In this document: piece after piece, positions 33,790 to 43,078 of the stretch
Layout of the letters: each line of letters begins with the position of its first letter
Position numbering within the stretch: the first letter of the stretch is position 1
Source of the DNA: SZUA-365 sp049663345
GTDB lineage: Bacteria > Bacteroidota > Ignavibacteria > SZUA-365
Reading direction: 5' to 3'
Assembly: GCA_049663345.1 (NCBI GenBank)
Contig: JBATDG010000072.1
Coordinates: forward strand, 62,001-126,000
DNA: 64,000 nt
The notes under the pieces: model-generated
The model's database searches: none
What the model saw: only the letters and a program-made list of their open reading frames with translations
What the model was told of the DNA's origin: nothing
Translations under genes and position numbers: made by a program

Positions 33790-34803
33790 TCAATCTATTT
33801 CAGCGTAATCGTCCGCACTCTGCTCTTCAACAAGCTTCCACATCAGATCCTTGAGCTCGGAGACTCCTGCCCTGCTGACCGAAGAAAATGAATGCACGTG
33901 AACGCCAATTGATTCTTTCAGGTCTGTGGCCCGTTTTACGGATTCTTCATCCGCCACATCCATTTTCGATATTGCGACAAACCAGGGTTTTTTAGAAAGC
34001 TCATTGCTGTAAGACGCAAGTTCATTGCGCAGTACTTCAAGATCACGGCCATAGTCTTCACTCAAGCTTTCGATTAGAATGACCAGAACTCTCGTTCTCT
34101 CAACATGCTTCAAAAACTGAATTCCGAGACCCTTCCCGGTGTGAGCGCCCTCGATCAAACCCGGAAGGTCTGCAACAGTGAATCCGTCGTAATCCCTGTA
34201 GCGGACTATTCCTAAATTCGGCTCAAGAGTTGTGAATGGATAGTCAGCAATTTTTGGCTTCGCAGCGGAAATCGTTGAGATCAATGTGGACTTGCCTGCA
34301 TTCGGAAATCCAACAAGCCCAACGTCAGCAATTAGCTTGAGTTCAAGCATTAGCTGTCTTTCAACGGACGGCCGCCCCTCCTCAGCCTGTCTTGGAGTTT
34401 GATGCGTCGCAGTTGCGAACTCGGCATTTCCTCTCCCGCCTCTCCCTCCGAGAGCAGCAACAAACTCTTGCCCCGGCTTCACCATATCAGCGAGCAGCTC
34501 TTCTGTTGCAGCATCGCGAATTACAGTTCCACAAGGAACCTGGATGACAATATTCTCACCATAGCGGCCGTAGCGGAGAGATTTCTGTCCCTTCACACCA
34601 TCTTCAGCATCGTATGAGTGGTGGTATCGATGATCAAGAAGCGTGTGCAGCTGTGGATTTGCGATGATAATGACATCTCCACCCTTTCCGCCGTTGCCTC
34701 CGTCAGGCCCACCTTTTGGAACGTATTTTTCCCGGCGAAAACTTACTGCTCCCGCTCCCCCCTTGCCCGAGCGAACGGTAATGGTAACCTGATCTACAAA
34801 CAC
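33790..34803 (-). CDS. obgE: GTPase Obg (CgtA)
   Basis: A 337-residue Obg GTPase involved in 50S assembly and stress control. The glycine-rich Obg domain fills residues 1-158 (RSGKGGAGAVSFRREKYVPK, GGPDGGNGGKGGDV). The G domain has GFPNAGKST, switch TTLEPN, DLPGLIEGA and an NKxD-equivalent SKMD. The usual C-terminal extension is short and acidic. The start is GTG at 34803, 6 nt after the stop of the large acidic protein gene, so the two are probably translationally linked. Confidence 0.96.
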   Translation of the reverse strand: MFVDQVTITVRSGKGGAGAVSFRREKYVPKGGPDGGNGGKGGDVIIIANPQLHTLLDHRYHHSYDAEDGVKGQKSLRYGRYGENIVIQVPCGTVIRDAATEELLADMVKPGQEFVAALGGRGGRGNAEFATATHQTPRQAEEGRPSVERQLMLELKLIADVGLVGFPNAGKSTLISTISAAKPKIADYPFTTLEPNLGIVRYRDYDGFTVADLPGLIEGAHTGKGLGIQFLKHVERTRVLVILIESLSEDYGRDLEVLRNELASYSNELSKKPWFVAISKMDVADEESVKRATDLKESIGVHVHSFSSVSRAGVSELKDLMWKLVEEQSADDYAEID

Positions 34804-34809
34804 AATGGT

Positions 34810-36945
34810 TCACTTTTTATTTGCGTAACGCTTATAGACGTCATCGGTGAACTTCACCGCTAAACGTGAATACATATCGACATCATACTTGATGAAAAGT
34901 TCGTCAATATATTCCGAGGCCTGTCGCCAGGAAGGTTTGCCATTTAACACCTGAATGGCGCGTGTAAATGCGTCTTCGTTTTTGTTAAACAGTTTTTTTG
35001 AATATTTCTTTCTATCCGCTGCGGAGAGAACCTGATTTAAGTCTCCAAACTCCTTTATCACATTCTCTGATGATGGCGCGTTCTCTTCCTCCTCAGCTTC
35101 ATTTTCGCTGTTCTGCCCCCGATGACTCTGCGGCAATGGAGTTTCGTCCTCAATGATCGGAAAATCATTCTGACGAGCTGGTTTTTTCACCGGTTCAGTA
35201 TCGAAGTCATCGAGATCCAGCAGACCGAGTAATTCCTCAGCAGGCTTGAGCTGCTCCTCCTGCTTGAAAGGATCCTCGCCAGCGGGAAGCAAATCTGAAA
35301 TGCTGCGGTCATCGGCATCGACATCATTCAGGTTGATATCATCCATATCAACTAACTCCTCTGCCTCCTTATCCCAATCGATCTCGTCATTCGAAGAGGG
35401 CTTCGCCTCTTCCTCGTCATCGAGAATGATATTCGTGCCGGCAAGCTCTTCCACCACAGCGCTTGTCATGTACGGGTCAATTTCCGCTTCAACAGAGTAC
35501 GATGTCTGCCCCTCTTCTTCGTCACCAAACCTTATGGAGCCAAGTTCTTCCAAGGTTATATCGGGAATTTCATTGTCCGGAGAAACAATGTTGAATGATG
35601 GCTTCGCGTCGTCGTCCCCAAGAAAATACTCCGGAACCTCGCCGGAAGCCGAGAGGGACGGCATGGCTTCTGTATCCTCTGTGACCGAGAAATCAGTAGA
35701 CAGGTCGAACTCGGACTCGAGATCCAGGATGCTTTCATCGGTGTAGGAAGCTACCTCGTCTTCGTTGACCGTCTCCTCCTCGTCTTCCACCAGCGGTGTG
35801 TTACCTGACGATATGCCGGCGCTATAGAAAACAGAACTATCGTCATCCGTCTCAGAGGACGCCTCATATCCCGTGCTCTCGATGTCCTCGTTTTCTTCGG
35901 GTTCGGAAATACTGGCGATAGAATAATCCTCATTGGAAAACACATCATCATCCATGGACAGCGTAATGTGATCACCCGCCTGAACGATAACGCCTTCTTC
36001 TTCTTCCGAAATCACGAAATCAAGATCATCGTTTTCATGCCCAAGATCACCGCGATGAAATTCGTCCGCATCCGCGCCTGACAGGGCTGGCACCTCAAAG
36101 TCCTGGCCCGCCGTTACATTTCGCTCAGGCTTCATAACACCTTGCTGATTAAACTGTTCGTTGACGATTGTTGAGATATCCACCCCAAGCGTGAAGTCCG
36201 CATCGCTGATCAGCAGAACAAGATCATGCAGTGTCATCCTCTCATGGTTGTTCTTTTCCTGATCCAGCCGATCCACGATCGAAGCGATATTCTTGTCATC
36301 GTAGAAAATTGACAGGGCTTCTATTGGCGCCATGGCGTCTTCCGATGCCGAACCGATATTGAAAAGCTCGAAGAGAGGTTCGCTCAGGTGCGCTGTTTTT
36401 CTGCTGTCGAAATTGCGAATAACTTCAAGATCAATCTGCTGAATTAACTCGCTGAACTTCTTGACGTTTATAACCGAAAGCTTCTTTTTCTCGAAATACT
36501 CGCGAAGAATAATCTGGTAATACTCGTAATGCCAGAACGTTTGCAGTGCCGCAAGAATATCGTCGGTTGCAGCATGTTCACGCTCGGCGAACAGATATTT
36601 TACAAGGGTCCATTGTGGACGGCAAACATAGTTGAAAAACAGCTTTACGTTTTTGTCCAGCGCTGCGCTGTATTCTGCTGCGGAGAACACAGCATAGTCG
36701 CGCGCCTTGCCACCGATCTGTTCAAACAACGTCTGCATTTCGGGTTCGTCGTAGCGAAAATGAGACGACTGCTGAAGTCGTTCGTTTTCCTCACGCACCC
36801 AGATATCGATATCAGACTCAAACATGCGCTTGACTGCCATCGGGATCGATGAGGCAAATATCTGACGTGAGGTGATGGAATCTGCACCTTCGATAGTCCC
36901 CTTACGGAGAAAGGCGATGGTTTCTTCGATGTTCCTTTCGAACAT
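34810..36945 (-). CDS. Large acidic protein of unknown function
   Basis: About 711 residues; I recognise no family. Residues 1-270 look folded and helical, rich in aromatic residues (FFNYVCRPQWTLVKYLFAER, LQTFWHYEYYQIILREYFEK). Residues ~280-620 are a low-complexity, Asp/Glu/Ser-rich, probably disordered stretch. The final ~90 residues are again helical and basic (DRKKYSKKLFNKNEDAFTRA, YSRLAVKFTDDVYKRYANKK). No signal peptide or membrane span, so cytoplasmic. It precedes obgE by 6 nt and follows nadE. The C-terminus may bind nucleic acid or protein and the acidic middle could act as a linker; both are guesses. TTG 36957 is an alternative start. Confidence 0.7.
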   Translation of the reverse strand: MFERNIEETIAFLRKGTIEGADSITSRQIFASSIPMAVKRMFESDIDIWVREENERLQQSSHFRYDEPEMQTLFEQIGGKARDYAVFSAAEYSAALDKNVKLFFNYVCRPQWTLVKYLFAEREHAATDDILAALQTFWHYEYYQIILREYFEKKKLSVINVKKFSELIQQIDLEVIRNFDSRKTAHLSEPLFELFNIGSASEDAMAPIEALSIFYDDKNIASIVDRLDQEKNNHERMTLHDLVLLISDADFTLGVDISTIVNEQFNQQGVMKPERNVTAGQDFEVPALSGADADEFHRGDLGHENDDLDFVISEEEEGVIVQAGDHITLSMDDDVFSNEDYSIASISEPEENEDIESTGYEASSETDDDSSVFYSAGISSGNTPLVEDEEETVNEDEVASYTDESILDLESEFDLSTDFSVTEDTEAMPSLSASGEVPEYFLGDDDAKPSFNIVSPDNEIPDITLEELGSIRFGDEEEGQTSYSVEAEIDPYMTSAVVEELAGTNIILDDEEEAKPSSNDEIDWDKEAEELVDMDDINLNDVDADDRSISDLLPAGEDPFKQEEQLKPAEELLGLLDLDDFDTEPVKKPARQNDFPIIEDETPLPQSHRGQNSENEAEEEENAPSSENVIKEFGDLNQVLSAADRKKYSKKLFNKNEDAFTRAIQVLNGKPSWRQASEYIDELFIKYDVDMYSRLAVKFTDDVYKRYANKK

Positions 36946-37020
36946 AGCGCTGTCCAAGGTTGTGTTTGGAAAGAAAAAACAACGTCGGCGGCCTGTGACG
37001 CCGAAATAAATACTCAGTTT

Positions 37021-37845
37021 TCAAACACCCCAATCTCTGGGATATCGAAAATCAGCGTTGACCGTTCGGAAGCCTACCTTTGCTATAACCGGGGGTACAC
37101 GCTTGAATTGATTGCGGCGAATAAGCTTCCTGACCAAATCTATGAACCCGATATCGAATCCTTTGGCAAGAAGGTGTTCATCGCTTTGCCGCTCATCTAC
37201 CATAAGCACGAGAAGCTCATCTACTCGTTCATAGGTGAAGCCAAACTCGCTTTCATCTGTTTGACCGTCCCATAGATCAGCACTCGGCGCCTTGTGCAAG
37301 ATAACATCGGGAATTTCCAGATACTCGGCGAGCTGCCAGACTTGCGTCTTGTATAAATCTCCGAGAGGATTAATCGCGCAGGCTGAATCTCCGAAAATGG
37401 TGCTGTAGCCAAGCAGCGTCTCGGTTTTATTTCCGGTGCCGACAACAAGCCCCCGCTCTCGCGAAGATCTGTCGTATAATACGATCATGCGCTGCCGTGC
37501 CATGATATTTCCTCGACGCAGCCTGTCCATTTCTGGTTCTTGAGCGATCATCGGATCAACCATCGGCGTAATGTCCACGAGTTCTGAAGGCATTCCAAAC
37601 TGCTGAAGAAGCAATTCTGCATGCGAAACACTTTCCGCGCTGCTGCTGCTGTATGGCATCATGACACAGAAAACATTTTCTGCTCCGAGTGCGCGGACAG
37701 ACAATGCGGCAGAGAGTGCGGAATCCACACCTCCTGAGAGTCCGATCACAGCACGCGACAAACCGGTCTTACCGATCTCCTGAGCAATGAAGCCGGTGAG
37801 CAAATCCGCGACTGCGGGAGTGTCAAGTTTCAGTTGAGGTAACAT
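37021..37845 (-). CDS. nadE: NH3-dependent NAD+ synthetase
   Basis: A 274-residue NadE without the glutaminase domain, which adenylates and amidates deamido-NAD to NAD+ using ammonia. The PP-loop SGGVDS (37-42), the deamido-NAD-binding GTGNKTETLLGY, and KAPSADLWDGQTDE are present. The C-terminus (KRVPPVIAKVG) matches family ends. It is the first gene of a leftward cluster leading to the acidic protein and obgE (75-nt gap). Confidence 0.95.
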   Translation of the reverse strand: MLPQLKLDTPAVADLLTGFIAQEIGKTGLSRAVIGLSGGVDSALSAALSVRALGAENVFCVMMPYSSSSAESVSHAELLLQQFGMPSELVDITPMVDPMIAQEPEMDRLRRGNIMARQRMIVLYDRSSRERGLVVGTGNKTETLLGYSTIFGDSACAINPLGDLYKTQVWQLAEYLEIPDVILHKAPSADLWDGQTDESEFGFTYERVDELLVLMVDERQSDEHLLAKGFDIGFIDLVRKLIRRNQFKRVPPVIAKVGFRTVNADFRYPRDWGV

Positions 37846-37973
37846 GCACCTAAACGTGTAATTATTGGAACTTACGAAACGGCCGCCTGCAAGTCAACGT
37901 TATGCAGTCGATGATGTGAAACAGATACCATTTTTTTCCGTACAATTAAGCCTGTCCGTTCAGGAGAATAACA

Positions 37974-38849
37974 ATGACTATCATCAAATATACACTACTG
38001 ACCTTCACGCTCCTTGCCTTTGTCGGTACCGCAGCTGCTCAGGAAGCAGCGCTGCGAAAGGTCGCTCTCGGCGAAGCACGTGAAGTAGTTGCAGAAATCA
38101 ATGGTGGATTCGGCACGCTCTATCTCAAGCGTGGAAGCGGCGATGAGCTTCTCACGATGAAAGAGAAGCGCAAGAATAAAGAGACAGACGAGTCGGATAT
38201 CGAAATTGACTATTACATCGAAGAAGGAATCGGATATCTGACTGTTGACATGGGAGCTAACGGTGAAAGCGATATGAACGCTCTCGCCTGCCTTCTGAAT
38301 GGCAACTCCTCGCGCACCTGGTATCTCTCAATCAGCGACAAGGTCCCGATTCGCTTCGATATAACACTCGGTGCCGGGAAGGCCTCTATTGATTTGACGG
38401 ACATACATGTCCGCGATCTTCAGATCGATGCCGGTGCCGGATCTGTGCGTTTGAAAATGGACAAGCCAAACCGCGAAGAAATCGGTACTGTAGGTATTGC
38501 CGCAGGCGTGGGTTCTCTTCGAGGTACAAACCTTGGAAACCTACGTTTCCAGACTCTTGAATTTGAAGGCGGACTCGGCGAGTATGTTCTCGACTGTTCC
38601 GGAGACCTACCCAACAATGCGAGAATTACTACTGACGTCGGGATCGGTTCACTAACGATAGTGCTGCCGAAAGGAATTGGCGCCAAAGCCACGACAGATG
38701 AGAATTGGTTCAGTTCCAGGAAAATGTATCATTTCATCCGCAAAAACGACGAGCTGTACATCACTCCGGATTACGACAAGAATCCGCGCAGAGTTATGCT
38801 GAACCTTCAGAGCGGAATGGGCTCAGTCGACGTGCGCTGGGCGAAGTAG
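37974..38849 (+). CDS. Exported toast-rack (LiaF/DUF4097-like) protein
   Basis: A 291-residue protein with a signal peptide (YTLLTFTLLAFVGTAAAQ). The mature part is a repetitive right-handed beta structure with recurring Gly-rich turns (LGAGKASIDLTDIHVRDLQI, GAGSVRL, GVGSLRGT, GIGSLTIVLPKGIGAKA, GMGSVDVRWAK), as in toast_rack_N/LiaF-C proteins linked to envelope-stress sensing. GGAG at 9-12 nt upstream supports ATG 37974. No two-component system adjoins it, so the role is open. It is divergent from nadE. Confidence 0.75.
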   Translation: MTIIKYTLLTFTLLAFVGTAAAQEAALRKVALGEAREVVAEINGGFGTLYLKRGSGDELLTMKEKRKNKETDESDIEIDYYIEEGIGYLTVDMGANGESDMNALACLLNGNSSRTWYLSISDKVPIRFDITLGAGKASIDLTDIHVRDLQIDAGAGSVRLKMDKPNREEIGTVGIAAGVGSLRGTNLGNLRFQTLEFEGGLGEYVLDCSGDLPNNARITTDVGIGSLTIVLPKGIGAKATTDENWFSSRKMYHFIRKNDELYITPDYDKNPRRVMLNLQSGMGSVDVRWAK

Positions 38850-38856
38850 CTGACAT

Positions 38857-38898
38857 AGAACGCAAAGAAGCGAGCACAGAACGCAAAGAAGCGAGCAC
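38857..38898 (+). repeat. Perfect 21-bp direct repeat, two copies plus a fragment
   Basis: Two identical 21-nt units (38857-38877 and 38878-38898), starting AGAACGCAAAG, directly after the toast-rack gene stop, followed by a degenerate third start. No role is apparent. Confidence 0.85.
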
Positions 38899-38945
38899 AG
38901 AACTCAAAAAGATGGAACGCTTTCCTGCGTTCTGGCGGTTTATGA

Positions 38946-39049
38946 AACAGGCTGTCCCGGATTTCTCCACTTCATGCTGAAGTTTACATCATGCCCAGTA
39001 GTTTGAAGCATGATTTGCATGAGGTTGAGAAGTTCTGGGACAGCCTGTT
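38946..39049. repeat. Long imperfect inverted repeat beside tRNA-Leu
   Basis: AACAGGCTGTCCC (38946-38958) and GGGACAGCCTGTT (39037-39049) are perfectly complementary. The complementarity continues inward, with mismatches, for about 32 nt per arm (down to TTCATGC / GCATGAG). On the plus strand the hairpin ends in five T residues, so it could terminate the toast-rack transcript. The long arm is also compatible with a small mobile or REP-like element. Confidence 0.75.
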
Positions 39050-39053
39050 TTTG

Positions 39054-39138
39054 TACTCGAGGCCGGGGTCGAACCGGCACGGGTGTTAAGCCCACAGGAT
39101 TTTGAGTCCAGCGCGTCTGCCAATTCCGCCACTCGAGC
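39054..39138 (-). tRNA. tRNA-Leu(CAA)
   Basis: An 85-nt class II tRNA. The acceptor GCTCGAG pairs with CTCGAGT (terminal G.T), the D-arm is GCGGAATTGGCAGACGC, the anticodon loop CTCAAAA gives CAA, and a long variable arm and T-arm GCCGGTTCGACCCCGGC follow. The anticodon stem CTGGA/TCCTG has one T.T mismatch. CCA is not encoded. It reads UUG codons. Confidence 0.94.
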
Positions 39139-39236
39139 AACGCCATACAATTTCGCAAATCGTGCGCCTTGAAACAAGACACACACCCCTCCCTTCTGAT
39201 TCTTTTTCAAATTTCTATCCCGCCAACCTCGTCGAT

Positions 39237-42200
39237 TTATTTCACAAGCAGCATGCGGCGCTGCTTGATCACTGTCGGTGTCCGTAACACTGCGACATAG
39301 ACACCGGAAGTCAATCCACTGGCATCGAATGTGCGTGAATGTACACCGGGCTCGAGAGTTTCGTCTACAAGCGTGGCAACAAGGCGGCCAACTGAGTTAT
39401 AGATCTGAAGCGCTGTGTGCCCGCGCTCGATAAGCACGAATTCCAACTGCGTGGCGGGGTTAAATGGGTTTGGCCGGTTCTGCTTCAGCTGCACCAAGGT
39501 ACTGCCATCGAAGAGGCGGACACCGCCGTCACGGCAGATGCCAAGCAAAGTAAAATGGCCGTCTGTTGCGTTAACCGTAAGATCTCCTCCTACCGGCACA
39601 ATATCCGTGAGCAGCAGGCCGGTCTCTTCCGCATTCCCAAGCGTGATCATCATTGGAATGCGAAGCGCAACGTCGTTTGCGTCCGTCAGAAGCGGAATCG
39701 TAATATCGAGGAGGCGTTCTTCTCCGACCAGTGTACCCTGCTGCTGCCCCAAAGGTACGAGCAGACTGCTGCGATAGTGCAGCGTTGCGCGAATGCCAGT
39801 AGCACCGAATAGTGAAATATTCTGTGCGTTGCGCAAATAGATTGGAATTTCGACGGTTTGTCCCGGCATACCGCTCAGCGTGTCAACCACGAGATCAACG
39901 GAAGCTGAGCCGCGAATTCCGCGCACATCCAGAATCGTTTCCGCACATGCCGGAATCTGCTGCAGAAGCAAACCGGCTGTGTAATCACCATCTGTTCCGG
40001 GATCATCGAATATCACCGTCAAATCCACACTGGAGCCCGGCGTCAAGCTCACGGGGAGTCCGCCTACGATACGGAATGGCGGTACGTCCACGGCCGAGGC
40101 AATCGTCACAGCGACGCTGCCGGTGTTAGTCACGCGGGTTTGCCTCATAACGGGAAGAACTCCCGCACGCTGCAATCCGAAATCCACCGGCGTAAGCTGA
40201 AGACCTATGCTGTCGCGCAGTCCGGCAAATGGACGATCGACTTGAATTCCGCAGCCATCGATACCCACGCGGACGTTTCCGTTGAATGTACCCGGCGACT
40301 GGGGCGCAAAGCGAAGCTGCACCTGCTGGGAGGCACCGGGAGTGAGCGGAAACGGCGGGATGGGTGAGATGATGCTTACTGACGGATCGGATGACGTGAG
40401 CGTTGTCACGATGAAAGAAAGATCGCCATCATTTTCTATGAGAAAATCAGTGTCAGCCGATTCATCCGAACAACGGAGTATGGGAAAAGCGGGGATATCC
40501 GAGACCGAAAGCGAGAAATCTCGAGAAACCGCAAACAGGGTAACGTTGGTTGTGTAATCACACCCATCGGGATCGGCGGTGAAAGTCAGGTTCCCCGATA
40601 GAGAGCCTGGGGTCGTATGAGTCACACGCAGCTGAATAGGCATGGTAGCTCCCGGTTGAAGGGTGAGCGGCCAGACGCCAGGACTCGGAGAAGCGAGCAC
40701 AAACGCCGGGTTGTCGATTACGGGAAGCAGCAGCTGCAGCGGAATTGTACCGGTGTTCGTGATTTCAAAGGATGCTTCGGATGAAGCGCCCTCGCAGATC
40801 ACTACATAAGGTAAAACGAGGTTTGAGATTGACGCGCTCATTTCGGGAACGTCAACCATGATGCTGTGGGCAATATAAAGCGGACTGGCCGCAGGACTGT
40901 TGCTCGTGATCATGAGAGAATCTGTGATCACTCCCCGCTGTCCCGGTTGACGTGTGAAGCGTGTAATGAAGCGCAGCGACTCTCCCGGATTGACGGATAC
41001 TGGAAATCCAGCCGGTTCGATTATTTCAAACCCTCGTCCGCCGGGAGCAAAACCCGCATTCCCGATCGTCAAAATTCCTTCGCCGATGTTGGAGACAAGC
41101 ATCGTATCGAGTGCGACGTTATCACAGGCGATTCCCGGAAATACACGGCTGCTCTCTGCGAGAATTTCCGGGGCGGTGCGCGAAATAAGAATATTCGCAG
41201 CAGACTGAGACATGACGTATACCGGACGCGCAGTAAAGGCCTCAGTCGCAGGATTGGAGACTTCCTGCATCGCAACGAGATAATACACGTTGTCGACCAC
41301 AGGGATATCGATGTCGAAAGTCCAGCTGGTGGAGTATCCGCTGACTACGCCGATTTCCGTCCAGGGCATGAGAGCGGATTTGAGAAAAAGGTGAATGTCT
41401 GCGTTGTCTCCGGTCCCGGTAAGCGTAAAGCTTTTTTTCACAAACATCGTCGTGTCGGTTGACGGACCTACGGCCATGCTTTCTTCTGCTGGAAGACCAC
41501 CACTTGTCCAGGCAATAGGACCGTCCATACGAATGCGTCCGCCGCCGCCGTGGGGTCCCGGACCGTTCCCGCCTTCCGCCCGGATTTTCCAGATACCGGA
41601 AGGGAGCTTGCTTTCGAGCAGCACTGCTCCGCCGGATCCTGCTCCGCCGTCGCCGCTTGATCCGTTGGCGCCATCCCCACCATTCGCAGTGAACAGGTAG
41701 CCATCAAGCTGTCTCGCATACAGAGTAACCGCACCGCCGCCGCCGCCGCCGTCACCTGAACAGGAAAAGGCGAGCTGTGGATTTCCACTGGCGCCGCCTG
41801 ATCCGCCTGCGAACGGAACAATAAATTCATTTCCGTGCACCTGTCCGCCGTTTCCGTTTCTTGACGATGCGCCTGCGGTGGCGTATCCGCCAGCACCGCC
41901 GGCCTGTTTTTGCTGCTGGCCGCTGCCTGCACCAAAGCCGCCGGGAGGATTGCAGCCCGACCCGTCTGAGCAGCCATCTCCGGAAGTTCCGAATGGATGT
42001 CCCGTGCCGCCGCCGGAAGCCTCGTGAGCAGGCGCGCTGCCGCCTTGGATTCCGTTAAGGCTTCCACCTGTGTTGTTGAGGTATGCACCGCTGCCCAAGC
42101 CTGGATTTCTGTATTCGTCGCTTCCCGTGGGATTCCCTGAGCGATTGCGTCCGCCGCGTCCGCCGCCGGTAAAACCATCTCCTCCATCGGAGCCGCTGCC

Positions 42201-42929
42201 AGTGAAGTCACAGAAGCTTCCACCGCCGCCGCCGCCGCCGGGTCCGCCATGCTTTGTGTTGGCGTCTACCGTGAACTGTGTGCTGCTGCCGGTACGAACC
42301 GGACCTTTGGAAATAATTGTTGCCGGGAGATACCCCTGATTTCCGGGCCTGCCGGGATCGCAGTCCGCCATGGAAATTCCATAGCTGCTTCCGAGGAGTT
42401 CCAGACTATCGACTATGATAGCGCCGCTTGGCGAACGAAGTCCCCAAACTCCGCCGCTGCCAAGGCTGCCGTTCGCAGACGTGATTATGGCTGGCTGGGG
42501 ACGCACGATATAAAACGTCACGGAGTTCTGTGTCGCGCCGTTGTAGCGCACTTGAAGCGGAATGACAAATTGCGGCGCGATCGCCTGCCAGCTGTCGCTG
42601 TTCGGAAGAAGATCCGGATTAATGAACACCTGAGCGGAAATCATCCGGCCGTTCCATGAGACGACCAGCGGACCAATGATGAGCTTCGCCGAATCTGCGG
42701 GATTGACGCATTCGAGGCGCAGGTTGTCGCCGGGGTTGTTCGGCCAAAACCCATCGGCACCGAAATTCCCGGGCATATCGTGTGGACCGATCACCTCCAC
42801 ATACGTGTTCATACCGGGCGTTCCGATATCAGGAATGATATACGAAATAGTCTGCGAAAATGCAGCCGGCATAATGGCGACAAAAAGTGCGGAAAATATC
42901 ACGCAGGTGCGGACAGCTAATCGCTTCAT
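39237..42929 (-). CDS. Glycine-rich, ASH/choice-of-anchor repeat protein with T9SS sorting domain
   Basis: A 1230-residue secreted protein. A signal peptide (MKRLAVRTCVIFSALFVAIM) is followed by a beta-rich part (DIGTPGMNTYVEVIGPHDMP). Residues ~225-470 are extremely glycine-rich with Asn, Asp and Ser (GGPGGGGGGGSFCDFTGSG, GGDGANGSSGDGGAGSGGA). Several ~110-residue ASH/choice-of-anchor-D-like domains follow (CDNVALDTMLVSNIGEGILT, CEGASSEASFEITNTGTIPL), each with a conserved Cys. The end (LKQNRPNPFNPATQLEFVLI to IKQRRMLLVK) is a T9SS sorting domain. It is likely displayed on or released from the surface; adhesion is a guess. AAGGT precedes the ATG. Confidence 0.85.
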   Translation of the reverse strand: MKRLAVRTCVIFSALFVAIMPAAFSQTISYIIPDIGTPGMNTYVEVIGPHDMPGNFGADGFWPNNPGDNLRLECVNPADSAKLIIGPLVVSWNGRMISAQVFINPDLLPNSDSWQAIAPQFVIPLQVRYNGATQNSVTFYIVRPQPAIITSANGSLGSGGVWGLRSPSGAIIVDSLELLGSSYGISMADCDPGRPGNQGYLPATIISKGPVRTGSSTQFTVDANTKHGGPGGGGGGGSFCDFTGSGSDGGDGFTGGGRGGRNRSGNPTGSDEYRNPGLGSGAYLNNTGGSLNGIQGGSAPAHEASGGGTGHPFGTSGDGCSDGSGCNPPGGFGAGSGQQQKQAGGAGGYATAGASSRNGNGGQVHGNEFIVPFAGGSGGASGNPQLAFSCSGDGGGGGGAVTLYARQLDGYLFTANGGDGANGSSGDGGAGSGGAVLLESKLPSGIWKIRAEGGNGPGPHGGGGRIRMDGPIAWTSGGLPAEESMAVGPSTDTTMFVKKSFTLTGTGDNADIHLFLKSALMPWTEIGVVSGYSTSWTFDIDIPVVDNVYYLVAMQEVSNPATEAFTARPVYVMSQSAANILISRTAPEILAESSRVFPGIACDNVALDTMLVSNIGEGILTIGNAGFAPGGRGFEIIEPAGFPVSVNPGESLRFITRFTRQPGQRGVITDSLMITSNSPAASPLYIAHSIMVDVPEMSASISNLVLPYVVICEGASSEASFEITNTGTIPLQLLLPVIDNPAFVLASPSPGVWPLTLQPGATMPIQLRVTHTTPGSLSGNLTFTADPDGCDYTTNVTLFAVSRDFSLSVSDIPAFPILRCSDESADTDFLIENDGDLSFIVTTLTSSDPSVSIISPIPPFPLTPGASQQVQLRFAPQSPGTFNGNVRVGIDGCGIQVDRPFAGLRDSIGLQLTPVDFGLQRAGVLPVMRQTRVTNTGSVAVTIASAVDVPPFRIVGGLPVSLTPGSSVDLTVIFDDPGTDGDYTAGLLLQQIPACAETILDVRGIRGSASVDLVVDTLSGMPGQTVEIPIYLRNAQNISLFGATGIRATLHYRSSLLVPLGQQQGTLVGEERLLDITIPLLTDANDVALRIPMMITLGNAEETGLLLTDIVPVGGDLTVNATDGHFTLLGICRDGGVRLFDGSTLVQLKQNRPNPFNPATQLEFVLIERGHTALQIYNSVGRLVATLVDETLEPGVHSRTFDASGLTSGVYVAVLRTPTVIKQRRMLLVK

Positions 42930-42972
42930 GCTGCTACCTTCTTCGAATTCATTGTGGAAAGGACATCACGGA

Positions 42973-43001
42973 ATAGTAGAAAATTACGCCCTGAAATTCA
43001 A
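42973..43001 (-). promoter_or_regulatory. Candidate sigma70 promoter for the glycine-rich T9SS gene
   Basis: On the minus strand TTGAAT (43001-42996), a 17-nt spacer and TACTAT (42978-42973) lie 44 nt before the ATG at 42929. Each hexamer has two mismatches to consensus, so this is tentative. Confidence 0.4.
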
Positions 43002-43015
43002 TCCCAAAGAGCCGT

Positions 43016-43059
43016 CATAAAAAGAAACGGGGCTGCCGGGATTTATCCGGACAGCCCCG
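43016..43059 (-). terminator. Rho-independent terminator after the mutase operon
   Basis: CGGGGCTGYCCGG-type stem (43028-43039 with 43047-43059, one bulge or mismatch), 7-nt loop, followed on the minus strand by TTTCTTTTTA. It lies 20 nt after the stop of the large mutase subunit. Confidence 0.85.
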
Positions 43060-43078
43060 AAAATGAATACTGTCGCGG

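Noticed and set aside
38940..39210. Small proteins containing WRNWQTR-type sequence
   Set aside because: This is the well-known false translation of a tRNA-Leu gene.
41468..42250. 260-codon frame opposite the glycine-rich region
   Set aside because: Shadow frame produced by GC-rich Gly codons of the T9SS protein gene; Ala-rich composition and no start context.
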